From: Pelomonas paludis
Lineage (GTDB): Bacteria; Pseudomonadota; Gammaproteobacteria; Burkholderiales; Burkholderiaceae_C
Assembly (NCBI RefSeq): GCF_039872745.1
Contig: NZ_JBDPZD010000002.1
Location: 806,001-870,000, forward strand
Length of the DNA: 64,000 bases
Direction: 5' to 3'
Numbering within the stretch: the stretch's first letter is position 1; every line of letters begins with the position of its first letter. Positions 1-8,568 of the stretch are shown piece by piece. The position numbers and the translations under genes were made by a program. The notes under the pieces are model-generated. The model saw only the letters and a list, made by a program, of their open reading frames with translations. It was not told the DNA's origin and made no database searches.

Positions 1-1
1 C

Positions 2-385
2 ATCCTCGACCCCATCGCAGCGGCCATCGTGGGCTTCATGGTGACGCGCATGGGCTGGGGGTTTGGCTGGGATGCCCTGCACGACCTGATGGACCGCGCG
101 GTGGACGATGACGAAGTGGCCGCCATCCGCCAGACCTTGGCAGAGACGCCCGGCATCCAGGGCGTGCACGACCTGCGCACGCGCAAGATGGGCGACATGG
201 TGGTGGTGGATGCGCACATCGAGGTGGACGCCACGCTCAGCGTCGAAGCCGGGCATGACATCGCGGTCGAAGCCCGCCGCCGCGTGATGCAACGCCACCG
301 GGTGCTGAACCTGATGACCCATGTGGACCCCTGGCGCCGCCCCGACGGCGACCATGAGAAGGTCCCGTCCGCAGCGCAGGGCTGA
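2..385 (+). CDS. CDF-family cation efflux protein, C-terminal part (5' end outside window)
   Basis: The reading frame is open from base 2 with no start codon of its own, so the gene is cut by the window edge. The first visible residues (ILDPIAAAIVGFMV) form the end of a membrane helix of the kind that closes the transporter domain in cation diffusion facilitators. The remaining 100 or so residues match the small cytoplasmic CDF dimerisation domain, including the typical GIQGVHDLRTRKMG stretch. Family members export Zn, Co, Fe or Mn by proton exchange; the metal cannot be read from this fragment. It ends 6 bases before the P-type ATPase start, so the two are probably one transcript for metal or cation export. 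Confidence 0.85.
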   Translation: MLDPIAAAIVGFMVTRMGWGFGWDALHDLMDRAVDDDEVAAIRQTLAETPGIQGVHDLRTRKMGDMVVVDAHIEVDATLSVEAGHDIAVEARRRVMQRHRVLNLMTHVDPWRRPDGDHEKVPSAAQG

Positions 386-391
386 GCCACG

Positions 392-2908
392 ATGGACAAG
401 CGCAGCGGGCTGAGCACGCCTGAGGCCGAGGCCCGGCTGCGCCGCGATGGCCCGAACGAGCTGCCGGCCGCCGCCCAATCGGGCGCCGCGCTGCTGCTGT
501 GGGAAGTCTTGCGCGAGCCGATGTTCCTGCTGCTCGTGGCCTGCGGCGCCATCTACCTGGCGCTGGGCGACCGCAATGAAGCCTTGATGCTGCTCGGCTT
601 TGTGCTGGTGGTCATCGTGATGACCTTTGTGCAGAAGCGCCGCAGCCAGGCGGCGCTGGAGGCGCTGCGCGACCTCTCCAGCCCGCGCGCGCTGGTGATG
701 CGCGATGGCAAGCCGGTGCGCGTGCCGGGCAAGACCCTGGTGGCGGGCGACCTCGTCTTGCTGGCCGAGGGCGACCGCGTGCCGGCCGACATCGAGCTGC
801 TGGAGGCCAGCTACCTGACGGTGGATGAGTCGCTGCTGACGGGCGAGTCCCAGCCGGTGTTGAAGCAGGCCCGCGCGGCCAACGACACCGAGGCTGCAAC
901 TGCGGACCAGCGCTGCTATTCAGGCTCGCTGGTGACGCAGGGCACCGCGCAAGGCTGCGTGGTGGCAACCGGCCCGCGCAGCGCGCTGGGCCGCATCGGC
1001 GCATCGCTGGGCAGCATCGCCATGGACGAGACGCCCATCCAGCGCGAGACCGGGCGCATCGTCCAGCGCCTGGCGCTGGCCGGCGCCTCGATCGCCCTCG
1101 TGCTGGCCCTGGGCTGGGCGCTCAGCCGTGGTGACTGGCTGACCGGCCTGCTGGCCGGCCTCACGCTGGCCATGGCCATCCTGCCCGAGGAGCTGCCGGT
1201 GGTGCTGACCATCTTCCTCGGCCTGGGTGCCTGGCGCCTGGCGCGTGAACAGGTGCTGACGCGCCGCATCCCGGCCGTCGAGCTGCTGGGCGCAACCACC
1301 GTGCTCTGCGTGGACAAGACCGGCACGCTGACGCGCAACCAGATGGAGGTGCGCCGCCTGTGGGTGGACGGTGCCAGCTTTGAGCTGGCGGACCAGGCCG
1401 TTGACGCGATGGCGCATGCCTTCCATCCGGTGCTGGAGTACGCGGTGCTGTCCAGCCACCGGCGTGCCTTTGACCCGATGGAGGCGGCCATCGGCGCTGC
1501 CGGCCAGCGCTGGCTGCAGGGCTCTGAGCACCTGCATGCCGACTGGACCCTGGTGTCCGACTACCCGCTGTCGCGCGAGCTGCTGGCGATGTCGCGGGTC
1601 TGGCGCTCGCCCGACCAGCGCGAGCTGCTGGTGGCCGCCAAGGGCGCGCCGGAGGCCATCGTCGACCTCTGCCACCTGCCCGCGTCACAGCGGCAGCACA
1701 TCGCGGAGCAGGTGGCCGCCCTGGCGGCCGATGGCCTGCGCGTGCTGGGCGTGGCGCGCGCCGTGTTCGCGGCCAAGGCCCTGCCCCCCATCCAGCACGA
1801 CTTCGACTTCGAGTTCGTCGGCCTGGTCGCGCTGGAAGACCCGGTGCGGGCCGACGTACCTGCCGCCATCGCCGAATGCCGCGCCGCCGGCATCCGCGTT
1901 GCCATGATCACCGGCGACCATCCCGCCACCGCACTGGCCATCGCCCGGCAGGCCGGGCTGCAGGTGCAGGGCGGCCCCCTCAGCGGGACGGAGCTGGACA
2001 CGCTGGACGATGCAGCCCTCGCGGAGCGCCTGCGCGACACCCAGGTGTTCTGTCGCGTGCGGCCCGAGCAGAAGCTGCGCCTGGTGCAGGCGTTCCGGGC
2101 GCGGGGTGACGTGGTGGCGATGACGGGCGATGGCGTGAACGACGCCCCGGCGCTCAAGGCGGCGCACATCGGTGTGGCCATGGGCGGGCGCGGCACCGAC
2201 GTGGCACGCGAGGCGGCCGACCTGGTGCTGCTGAACGACGACTTCGGCTCGCTGGTGACCACCATCCGCTACGGCCGCCGCGTCTTTGCCAACCTGCGCA
2301 AGGCCATCACCTTTGTGCTGGCCGCGCACCTGCCCATCATCGGCCTGGCCCTGGCACCGCTGCTGATGGGCTGGCCGCTGATCCTGATGCCCGCGCACAT
2401 CCTGTTCCTGCAGCTCGTCATCGACCCCGCCTGCTCCATCGTCTTCGAGGCCGAGGCCCTGGAGCCCGGCGCCATGCACCAGCCACCGCGCCCGCCGCAG
2501 GCCCGGCTGTTCGACGCGGCCCTGGTGCAGCTCGGGCTGGCACAAGGCGTCGGCCTGCTGGCGACCGTGCTGGCCGGCTACCTGCTCGGCGTGCAGCAGG
2601 GTGGCAGTGACGATGCGGGGCGCACGGTGGCCTTTGCCGTGCTGGTGCTGGGCAATCTGGGCCTGATCCAGGCCAACCGGTCCTGGGCAGCCCGCGGCGC
2701 TGCGCCGCGCGCCGTGAATGCCGCCTTCCGGTGGATCGTGCTGGGCACGGGCGTGCTGCTCGCGCTGGCGCTCGGGGTTGGGCAGGTCGCCGCGCTGTTC
2801 AAGTTCAGCGCGGCGTCGGCAGCGCTGCTGGCGCTGATCGCCGCGCTCGCCGTGGCGAGCTGGGCCTGGTGCACCGCCACGGTCAGGCTGCTGCGGCAAC
2901 GGCGCTGA
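392..2908 (+). CDS. Cation-translocating P-type ATPase
   Basis: An 838-residue ATP-driven cation pump of the inner membrane. Visible in order: an N-terminal cation ATPase domain, the actuator motif TGES (near residue 152), the membrane motif PEELPVV that replaces the PEGLP of calcium pumps, the phosphorylation site DKTGT with the aspartate at about residue 308, the nucleotide-binding KGAPE, then TGDHPATA and the hinge motif GDGVNDAP, and a C-terminal block of membrane helices. All catalytic motifs are intact. There is no N-terminal CxxC metal-binding domain, which argues against a copper or cadmium pump and for a P2-type ion such as calcium or manganese; substrate is inference. It directly follows a CDF exporter, which fits a shared role in metal homeostasis. 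Confidence 0.85.
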   Translation: MDKRSGLSTPEAEARLRRDGPNELPAAAQSGAALLLWEVLREPMFLLLVACGAIYLALGDRNEALMLLGFVLVVIVMTFVQKRRSQAALEALRDLSSPRALVMRDGKPVRVPGKTLVAGDLVLLAEGDRVPADIELLEASYLTVDESLLTGESQPVLKQARAANDTEAATADQRCYSGSLVTQGTAQGCVVATGPRSALGRIGASLGSIAMDETPIQRETGRIVQRLALAGASIALVLALGWALSRGDWLTGLLAGLTLAMAILPEELPVVLTIFLGLGAWRLAREQVLTRRIPAVELLGATTVLCVDKTGTLTRNQMEVRRLWVDGASFELADQAVDAMAHAFHPVLEYAVLSSHRRAFDPMEAAIGAAGQRWLQGSEHLHADWTLVSDYPLSRELLAMSRVWRSPDQRELLVAAKGAPEAIVDLCHLPASQRQHIAEQVAALAADGLRVLGVARAVFAAKALPPIQHDFDFEFVGLVALEDPVRADVPAAIAECRAAGIRVAMITGDHPATALAIARQAGLQVQGGPLSGTELDTLDDAALAERLRDTQVFCRVRPEQKLRLVQAFRARGDVVAMTGDGVNDAPALKAAHIGVAMGGRGTDVAREAADLVLLNDDFGSLVTTIRYGRRVFANLRKAITFVLAAHLPIIGLALAPLLMGWPLILMPAHILFLQLVIDPACSIVFEAEALEPGAMHQPPRPPQARLFDAALVQLGLAQGVGLLATVLAGYLLGVQQGGSDDAGRTVAFAVLVLGNLGLIQANRSWAARGAAPRAVNAAFRWIVLGTGVLLALALGVGQVAALFKFSAASAALLALIAALAVASWAWCTATVRLLRQRR

Positions 2909-2911
2909 AGC

Positions 2912-3664
2912 TCAGTCGTCGTCATCATGGTGGTGGCCGCGCCGCTCGCCCTGCGTTGCGATGGCGCCGCCCGCATCACCCTGCATGGTCTGCCAGCCGA
3001 TGAAGCCCAAGTAGGTCGCCAGCACCAGCATGGCCAGCCAGCGGCGGTTGGCCTTGACCAGGTCGGGGCCCGGGCCAGGCAAGCGGCCGGTCAGCATCGG
3101 CGTGGCTAGGTTGCGGCGGTGCCGGATCGACAGCAGCAGGATGAGCCCGAGGTGGGCCATCACCAGGGCCAGCGCCGAGTTGGCAAAGAGCTCGTGGACC
3201 TCTTCCATGGCGTCTTCCAGCCCCAGCCATTCGACATAGCCGGCATAGCCTGACAGCACCAGCGGTGCCGCCACCACCAGCAAGAGCAGCATCGCCGCGC
3301 CCATGCCCAGCGTGGCAGCGCGGGGCAGGTCCACACGCCCGGCGCGGGCGTTGCGCAGCCAGTCGCCCAGCCCCGCCACACGGTGCCACAGCAGGGACAG
3401 GCGCGCCTGACGCGGGCCGATGAGGCCATAGACCAGGCGGAACAGCAGCAGGCCGCCGAAGGCACAGCCCAGGGTCACGTGCACGTCGCGCCAGCGCTCG
3501 GACTCGGCCGTGAGCCAGGCGCCCGCAAAGCTCAGCGCAAAGAGCCAATGGAAGGCCCGCATGGGCGCGTCGATCATCAAGCGCGCGGGACGCACCGGCT
3601 GGGTGGGCCGGGCCGTGCCAGCACCGTCCGGCGTGGCAGAGATGGAAGGGGTAGTGGTCGTCAT
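2912..3664 (-). CDS. Membrane cytochrome b561-type protein of the SHP/DHC cluster
   Basis: A 250-residue integral membrane protein with about four to five hydrophobic helices and conserved histidines in helices (AFHWLFA, RDVHVTLG, EEVHELFA, VMAHLGL) placed as b-heme ligands of the cytochrome b561/Ni-Fe hydrogenase b subunit family. The C-terminus ends in a His/Asp run (HHHDDDD), which could bind metal. It is the last gene of a three-gene minus-strand set after a diheme cytochrome c and an SHP-type cytochrome; the same trio is known in other proteobacteria, where the b-type cytochrome is thought to pass quinol electrons to DHC and SHP. The start was taken at MTTTTPS, 22 bases after the upstream stop, with an AAGGAGC ribosome binding site. 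Confidence 0.8.
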   Translation of the reverse strand: MTTTTPSISATPDGAGTARPTQPVRPARLMIDAPMRAFHWLFALSFAGAWLTAESERWRDVHVTLGCAFGGLLLFRLVYGLIGPRQARLSLLWHRVAGLGDWLRNARAGRVDLPRAATLGMGAAMLLLLVVAAPLVLSGYAGYVEWLGLEDAMEEVHELFANSALALVMAHLGLILLLSIRHRRNLATPMLTGRLPGPGPDLVKANRRWLAMLVLATYLGFIGWQTMQGDAGGAIATQGERRGHHHDDDD

Positions 3665-3685
3665 GAGGTGCTCCTTGAATCGGCT

Positions 3686-4195
3686 TCAGTCGCCCCAGGC
3701 CGCGCGCTGGCGGGCACTGAGGCCATCGGGCATGCGCAGCGCGTGTTCGCTGTACTGGCCCTGGTCGGCCCGGGTGTGGCAAGCCATGCAGTTGGCGGCC
3801 GAGCGGACGCTGGGCAGACGCCAGGTTGCCGGCTCGATCTGGCGGTGCTTGCGCTCGAACCTGGCGCTGCGGGTGATGCGGTCTTCGGGCGGCGCTGCTG
3901 ACTGCCGCCGGTCGGCGTTGTCCTGCAGCCAGCGGCTCAGTTGCTGGAGGTCCTGCGGGTCCAGCGAGGCGTCGGTGCCGTAGTGCCGATCGAGCCCGCC
4001 CATCAGCCGCGCCCAGGACGCCGCCGGCAGCAGCCGCGGCGCATAGGCCACGTGGCAGGCCGCGCACTCCTGGACATAGGCCTTGGGCCAGACGACGCGG
4101 GACCGGCCCTCGTGGTCATCGGCCTGGCAGGCCAGGCTCAACGAGAGCGCCAACAGGGCTAGTGCTGTCCGGGAGAAAGGGGTGGTGAGTTTCAT
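3686..4195 (-). CDS. Diheme cytochrome c (DHC family)
   Basis: A 169-residue periplasmic protein with a Sec signal peptide ending near ACQA-DD, then two heme c sites, CAACH and CMACH, about 100 residues apart. The WPKAYVQECAACH context and the spacing match the DHC family (PF09626), the redox partner of SHP. The start at the second in-frame methionine (MKLTT) is preferred because AAGGAG lies six bases upstream of it; two residues earlier there is another ATG. It sits between the SHP gene and the cytochrome b561 gene on the same strand. Role as electron donor to SHP is known for the family and inferred here. Confidence 0.85.
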   Translation of the reverse strand: MKLTTPFSRTALALLALSLSLACQADDHEGRSRVVWPKAYVQECAACHVAYAPRLLPAASWARLMGGLDRHYGTDASLDPQDLQQLSRWLQDNADRRQSAAPPEDRITRSARFERKHRQIEPATWRLPSVRSAANCMACHTRADQGQYSEHALRMPDGLSARQRAAWGD

Positions 4196-4210
4196 GAGCA
4201 TCTCCTTCGT

Positions 4211-4609
4211 TCAACGCAGGGTCTGCAGCCAGGCCAGCACGTCGGCCTTCTCGCCGGGCGTGCATTCGCGCTGGGCCACGTCTTTGCAATTGCGGCGAAA
4301 CCATTTCTCCACGCGGCGCTCGTCGGTGAAGGCCTTGGGGTTGAAGGCGGGGGCCAGGGCGTCGATGGACTTCGCCGTCACGGCATGCCGCCCCGCGCTG
4401 GTGGGGCGCTGGCCGTGGCAGGACGCGCAGGACCACTCGCCCCCCTGGCGGCTGGTGAAGAAGGCCTGCCCGCGCTCGGCCCGGGCCGGGGCGCCGGCCG
4501 CTGCTTCGTAGCCCGCCAGCAGCTGGGCCGGCGTGGTGCTCTGGGCGTGCGCCGGTGCCGCCAGCGCGGCTGCGGTGAGCAAAAGGGTGAGGGTGAGCTT
4601 GATGGGCAT
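4211..4609 (-). CDS. SHP-type monoheme cytochrome c (DUF1924)
   Basis: A 132-residue secreted cytochrome c: signal peptide cleaved after AHA, one heme site CASCH, and the C-terminal signature WFRRNCKD...QRECTPGEKADVLAWL. In the sphaeroides heme protein family the asparagine in this region is the unusual heme ligand released when oxygen or NO binds, and the two cysteines form a disulfide; both features are present here (RRN, NC, EC). SHP proteins bind diatomic gases and some reduce hydroxylamine or oxygen in vitro; the physiological role is open. It is first in the SHP-DHC-cytochrome b set and faces a PepSY/two-component operon across 104 bases. Start MPIKL chosen because AAGGAAG precedes it. 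Confidence 0.8.
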   Translation of the reverse strand: MPIKLTLTLLLTAAALAAPAHAQSTTPAQLLAGYEAAAGAPARAERGQAFFTSRQGGEWSCASCHGQRPTSAGRHAVTAKSIDALAPAFNPKAFTDERRVEKWFRRNCKDVAQRECTPGEKADVLAWLQTLR

Positions 4610-4652
4610 GGTCTTCCTTGGGGTTGACGGTGCCATCATCGAAAGCCGTGCT

Positions 4653-4689
4653 TGAACCTTTGCTGAACCCCTCGTTCATCCGCCGTTCA
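4653..4689. promoter_or_regulatory. Mirrored pairs of 11-bp-period direct repeats, likely response-regulator site
   Basis: In the gap between the divergent SHP and PepSY genes TGAAC occurs at 4653-4657 and 4664-4668, and GTTCA at 4674-4678 and 4685-4689. Each pair has an 11-base period and the two pairs are inverted about 4671. OmpR-family regulators bind direct repeats with one helical turn spacing; the regulator encoded at 5103 is the obvious candidate. Binding is inference. Confidence 0.6.
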
Positions 4690-4713
4690 GCTTGGCCGCC
4701 CGACACTTGCACC

Positions 4714-5106
4714 ATGAAGGCACCCTGCTGGTCCTGCGCCCTGCCCTACGTTGCTGCACTTTGCGTGGGCGCCGGCGTGGCCCTGCACGCCCAGGCGGAC
4801 GACCGGCGCGACCACGACCGCGATCACGACCGGGCACGTGCGGCACTCAAGGCCGGCGAGGTGCTGCCCCTGCAGGAGGTGCTGGACAAGGTGCAGCGCA
4901 GCCACCCGGGCGAGGTCCTGGAGGTGGAGCTGGAACGCGAGGCTGGCCGCTGGGTCTATGAGCTCAAGCTGCTGCAGAGCGGTGGCCGGCTGCTGCGCCT
5001 GGACGTGGACGCCAAGACGGCCGCCGTGCTCAGAAGCCGGGCTCGGCACGCGCCCACGCTTGAAGGCAAGGCGGCGTCGGCCGCCAGTCCGGAGCCGCGG
5101 CCATGA
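4714..5106 (+). CDS. PepSY-domain periplasmic protein
   Basis: A 130-residue protein with a Sec signal peptide (cleavage after HAQA), a charged DDRRDHDRDHD linker and one PepSY domain (roughly residues 45-110: LKAGEVLPLQEVL ... GEVLEVELERE ... YELKLL). Single-domain PepSY proteins often accompany sensor kinases and cytochrome clusters and are thought to inhibit or sense in the periplasm. The stop overlaps the start of the downstream response regulator by four bases (ATGA), indicating translational coupling. Start at 4714 rather than further upstream because the signal peptide begins there. Function beyond a signalling accessory is not known. Confidence 0.75.
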   Translation: MKAPCWSCALPYVAALCVGAGVALHAQADDRRDHDRDHDRARAALKAGEVLPLQEVLDKVQRSHPGEVLEVELEREAGRWVYELKLLQSGGRLLRLDVDAKTAAVLRSRARHAPTLEGKAASAASPEPRP

Positions 5107-5765
5107 GGGTGTTGCTGGTCGAGGACGAGGCCGTGCTGCGGTCGCAGCTGCGGCAGTTGCTGGAGCAGTCGGGCTACGCCATCGACGAGGCGGCAGACGG
5201 CCCCTCGGCCCTGCACCTCGGCGCCACCGAGCCCTACGACGCCGTGGTGCTGGACCTGGGCCTGCCCTTGCTGGACGGCCTGTCGGTGCTGCAGCGCTGG
5301 CGGGCCCAGGGGCTGGGCATGCCGGTGTTGATCCTGACCGCGCGCGACAGCTGGCACGAGAAGGTGGCCGGCATCGACGCAGGCGCCGACGACTACCTGG
5401 CCAAGCCGTTCCACACCGAGGAGCTGCTCGCCCGCCTGCGTGCCCTGGTGCGCCGCTCGCACGGCCTGGCGTCGCCGCTGCTCCAGCAGGGCGACATCAC
5501 GCTGGACACGCGCACCGGCACGGTCACGCTCAAGGGCGTCACCGTCAACCTCACGGCCCACGAGTACCGGCTGCTGGCCTACCTGATGCATCGCGCGGGC
5601 GAGGTGGTCTCGCGCAGCGAGCTGGTTGAGCACCTGTACGCGCAGGACTTTGACCGCGACTCCAACACCGTGGAGGTGTTTGTGGCCCGGCTGCGGCGCA
5701 AGCTTGGGGCCGACCTGATCGAGACCGTGCGCGGCATGGGCTACCGGCTGGTGCCGGCCGCGTGA
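5103..5765 (+). CDS. OmpR-family response regulator
   Basis: A 220-residue two-domain regulator. The receiver domain has the acidic pocket (VEDE), the phospho-acceptor D51 in VVLDLGLP, and the conserved lysine in YLAKPFH; the C-terminal winged helix (LTAHEYRLLAYL ... DSNTVEVFVARLRRKL) is of the PhoB/OmpR type. It is coupled to the PepSY gene upstream and followed 21 bases later by its kinase. The QseB/PmrA branch of the family is closest by eye. The mirrored 11-bp repeats at 4653-4689 between its operon and the SHP cytochrome operon are a plausible binding site, so it may control both directions. Confidence 0.9.
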   Translation: MRVLLVEDEAVLRSQLRQLLEQSGYAIDEAADGPSALHLGATEPYDAVVLDLGLPLLDGLSVLQRWRAQGLGMPVLILTARDSWHEKVAGIDAGADDYLAKPFHTEELLARLRALVRRSHGLASPLLQQGDITLDTRTGTVTLKGVTVNLTAHEYRLLAYLMHRAGEVVSRSELVEHLYAQDFDRDSNTVEVFVARLRRKLGADLIETVRGMGYRLVPAA

Positions 5766-5786
5766 TCGCCATCGCTTTGCGCTGAC

Positions 5787-7166
5787 ATGGCCGCTCTCAA
5801 GCTCCGCTCGCTGCGCCGCCGTTTGCTGGTGGTGACGCTGCTGACGGCGGGCCTGACGCTGGTGGCCTCAGGCCTGCTGCTGTCGGCCTTGTTCCGCGAG
5901 CATGTGCGGCAGCAGTTCATCGAGCGGCTGACGGCCGACCTGGACCAGGTGCTGGCCCGGCTGGAGGTGGACCCGCAGGGGCTGCCCAGCGTCGACGCTG
6001 CAAAGCTCTCCGACCCGCGCTGGACGCGGCCGCACTCGGGCCTGTACTGGCAGGTCGACGGTGCCGGCGCCGATGGCAAGCCCGGCCTGCTGCGCTCACG
6101 GTCGCTCTGGGATGAAGACCTGGCCGCGCCGCAGGACATGCCGGGCCAAGGGGAGCTGCATGTCCATCAGGTGGTGAGCCAGCGCGGCGAGCCGCTGCTG
6201 CTCATCGAGCGCAGCTTGCAGGCCGATGGCGCCGCCGGCCCCTGGCGTGTGATGGTGGCCGCCAGCACCGACCCGCTGGCGCGCGCCGCCGAACGGTTTG
6301 ACAAGGCGCTGGCCGGTGCGCTGCTGATCCTGCTGCTGTTGCTGTGCACCGGGGCGGCGCTGCAGGTCACGCTGGGGCTGGCGCCGCTGGGCCGGCTGCG
6401 CTTGGCGCTGGCGGCGCTGCGGGACGGGCAGACGCAGCGCCTCGAAGGTCGCTACCCGAGCGAGGTCCAGCCGCTGGTGGACGACCTCAACGCCCTGCTC
6501 GATCGCCAGGCCTCGACGCTGGAGCGCGCCCGGGCTCAGGCGGGCAATCTCGCGCATGCGCTGAAGACACCGCTCACCATCCTTGGCCAGGGCGCCACGC
6601 AGGCGAGTGCCTCTGACACGGCGCGCGCCGAGCTGCCCGCCCTGGTGCTGGACCAGGTGCAGGTGGCACGCCGGCATATCGACTGGCACCTGGCACGTGC
6701 GCGCGCCGCAGCGGCCCAGGGCTCGGGCGGTCTGCGCACGCCCTTGCAGCCGGTCGCCGAGGGGTTGGTTCGCGTCATGCAGAAGGTGCACGCCGGCAGG
6801 CATCTGTCGATCCGGGCCGACGTCGATGCACGGCTGGCGTTTGCCGGCGAGTCCCAGGACCTGCAGGAGATGCTGGGCAATCTGCTGGACAACGCCTGCA
6901 AGGCGGCCCGCTCACAGGTGCTCGTCAGCGCCATGCAGACCGGGCGCCACTTGCGCGTGACCGTTGACGACGACGGCCCCGGCATCCCGACAGACCAGAT
7001 GGCCCAGGCGCTGGCGCGCGGCCACCGGCTTGATGAAACCACGCCCGGCAGCGGGCTGGGCCTGGCCATCGTGCAGGAGCTGGCCACCTTGTACGAGGGG
7101 ACGGTGGAGCTGGGTGTCAGCGCACTGGGCGGCCTGCTGGTGCTGCTGGTGCTGCCTGCGGCCTGA
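5787..7166 (+). CDS. Two-component sensor histidine kinase
   Basis: A 459-residue membrane kinase: first helix at about residues 15-35, a periplasmic region of about 140 residues, a second helix near 175-195, a HAMP segment, a dimerisation domain with the phospho-histidine H257 in LAHALKTPL (a PhoQ/QseC-like H box), and an ATPase domain with the N box NLLDNACKAA and the G boxes DDGPGIP and GSGLGLAI. All catalytic boxes are intact. It is the partner of the regulator just upstream. The ligand is unknown; the flanking SHP/DHC cytochromes suggest a redox or gas-linked signal, which is inference. Confidence 0.88.
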   Translation: MAALKLRSLRRRLLVVTLLTAGLTLVASGLLLSALFREHVRQQFIERLTADLDQVLARLEVDPQGLPSVDAAKLSDPRWTRPHSGLYWQVDGAGADGKPGLLRSRSLWDEDLAAPQDMPGQGELHVHQVVSQRGEPLLLIERSLQADGAAGPWRVMVAASTDPLARAAERFDKALAGALLILLLLLCTGAALQVTLGLAPLGRLRLALAALRDGQTQRLEGRYPSEVQPLVDDLNALLDRQASTLERARAQAGNLAHALKTPLTILGQGATQASASDTARAELPALVLDQVQVARRHIDWHLARARAAAAQGSGGLRTPLQPVAEGLVRVMQKVHAGRHLSIRADVDARLAFAGESQDLQEMLGNLLDNACKAARSQVLVSAMQTGRHLRVTVDDDGPGIPTDQMAQALARGHRLDETTPGSGLGLAIVQELATLYEGTVELGVSALGGLLVLLVLPAA

Positions 7167-7235
7167 GGCCATCACGGGGCCGGCCTGGAGAGCGTTCGCG
7201 TCGCCGATGGCGCCATCGGCGAGACTCCGGGCCGT

Positions 7236-8453
7236 ATGGAAATGATCGAGATCCTGTCCTTCTGCAGCGCGGCGCTGGCGTCCTTTGTGGCCTTGCCGCT
7301 GCTGCTCCGGGTGCGTGTGGGTGTGCAGGGCGGTGCGCCGCAGATGTGGCTGGGCGCCTTCATGCTGGCGGTGGCGATGCTGTCGGTGTCGAGCACCTAC
7401 TGGTATCACATGCAGCCGGCGCTGTTCGGGTTGCTGGACTGGCCGGTGGCCGTGCTGGGGCCCTGCTTCTACTTCTATGTGCGGCGCATGGTGGGGCTGG
7501 GGACGGGGCGCTGGCCGTGGCTGCACTTTGTGCCGCTGGGGGTGCTGGCGGGCCTGCTGCTGTGGGCGCATGGGGATCTGCGCGAGCGAGCGTGGCGCTT
7601 CGACAGCATCTTGATGGCCTACGAGCTGGTGGCCACTGCGTATGCGCTGGTGGCAGCGGTGCGGCTGCACACCTACCGGCGCCGGCTGGAGCAAAGCTTC
7701 TCGTCGCTGAGGGGGCGCGACCTGCTGTGGCTGAGCTGGTTGTGCGTGGTGGTGGTGCTGATCTTGACGATCTGCGTGCTGACGAGCCTGGCGGGGGGCA
7801 TCTGGATCTGGCTGCTGATGGTGCTGCGGCTGGCCGTCGTCTACGTGGTGGGCTGGTATGGGCTGCGCCAGGGGGCGATTGCGCTGCCGAGCGAGATGGT
7901 GGAGCCGGCGGCGACAGTCCCGGCCGCCCAGGCCGAGGCAGAGACGGCAGCGCCCGTGACTCCGGACGCGCCGGAGGCCGACGCCGCCACGCCCGCCACA
8001 CCCGCCACACCCGCCAGTACGACCGCCGAGGTCGCCGAGACGGAAAAGTACGCCCGCTCGGGCATGACCGCCGCCGCCGAGGCCCTGATCGGCCAGCGCC
8101 TGGCGCAGCGCATGCAAACCCAGCGCGACCATCTGGAGAGCGACCTGACCCTGGCCGAGCTCGCCGGGCGCATTGGCACCTCGCCGCAATTGCTGTCGCA
8201 GTACCTGAACCACCGGCTGGGCCTGAGCTTCTTTGACTACGTGAACGGGCTGCGGGTGGCCGAGGTGCAGGCCCTGCTGGCCGACCCGGCGCGCGCCAAG
8301 ACGCCGGTGCTGGACCTGGCCTTTGAGGCGGGGTTCAACAGCAAGTCCACCTTCAACGCCGCGTTCCGCCGGGTGTGCGGGATGACGCCGTCGGAATGGC
8401 GGCGCCGGCCGCCAACCTCGCCCGAGGGGGTGGGTGCTCCGGCAAATCCCTGA
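7236..8453 (+). CDS. Membrane-anchored AraC-family transcriptional regulator
   Basis: A 405-residue protein with about seven N-terminal membrane helices (residues 1-215), an Ala/Thr/Pro-rich linker, and a C-terminal AraC double helix-turn-helix (about 285-395; SDLTLAELAGRIGTSPQLLSQYL and then FNSKSTFNAAFRRVCGMTPSEWR). This architecture is known for regulators that read a membrane signal directly. It may regulate the lipoprotein genes that follow on the same strand, but no site is evident. The linker carries a short run of near-identical CCCGCCACA units at about 7985-8012. Confidence 0.85.
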   Translation: MEMIEILSFCSAALASFVALPLLLRVRVGVQGGAPQMWLGAFMLAVAMLSVSSTYWYHMQPALFGLLDWPVAVLGPCFYFYVRRMVGLGTGRWPWLHFVPLGVLAGLLLWAHGDLRERAWRFDSILMAYELVATAYALVAAVRLHTYRRRLEQSFSSLRGRDLLWLSWLCVVVVLILTICVLTSLAGGIWIWLLMVLRLAVVYVVGWYGLRQGAIALPSEMVEPAATVPAAQAEAETAAPVTPDAPEADAATPATPATPASTTAEVAETEKYARSGMTAAAEALIGQRLAQRMQTQRDHLESDLTLAELAGRIGTSPQLLSQYLNHRLGLSFFDYVNGLRVAEVQALLADPARAKTPVLDLAFEAGFNSKSTFNAAFRRVCGMTPSEWRRRPPTSPEGVGAPANP

Positions 8454-8568
8454 TTCAGCGTGCGGGCCGATCCGCTCGGACGCCCGCCACCCCCGTCCTC
8501 GCAAGACTGCGGCCGCAGTGCTGCGCCACCCCCGGGCGCGGCCCAAGCCAATAGAGGACGAGACAGGC

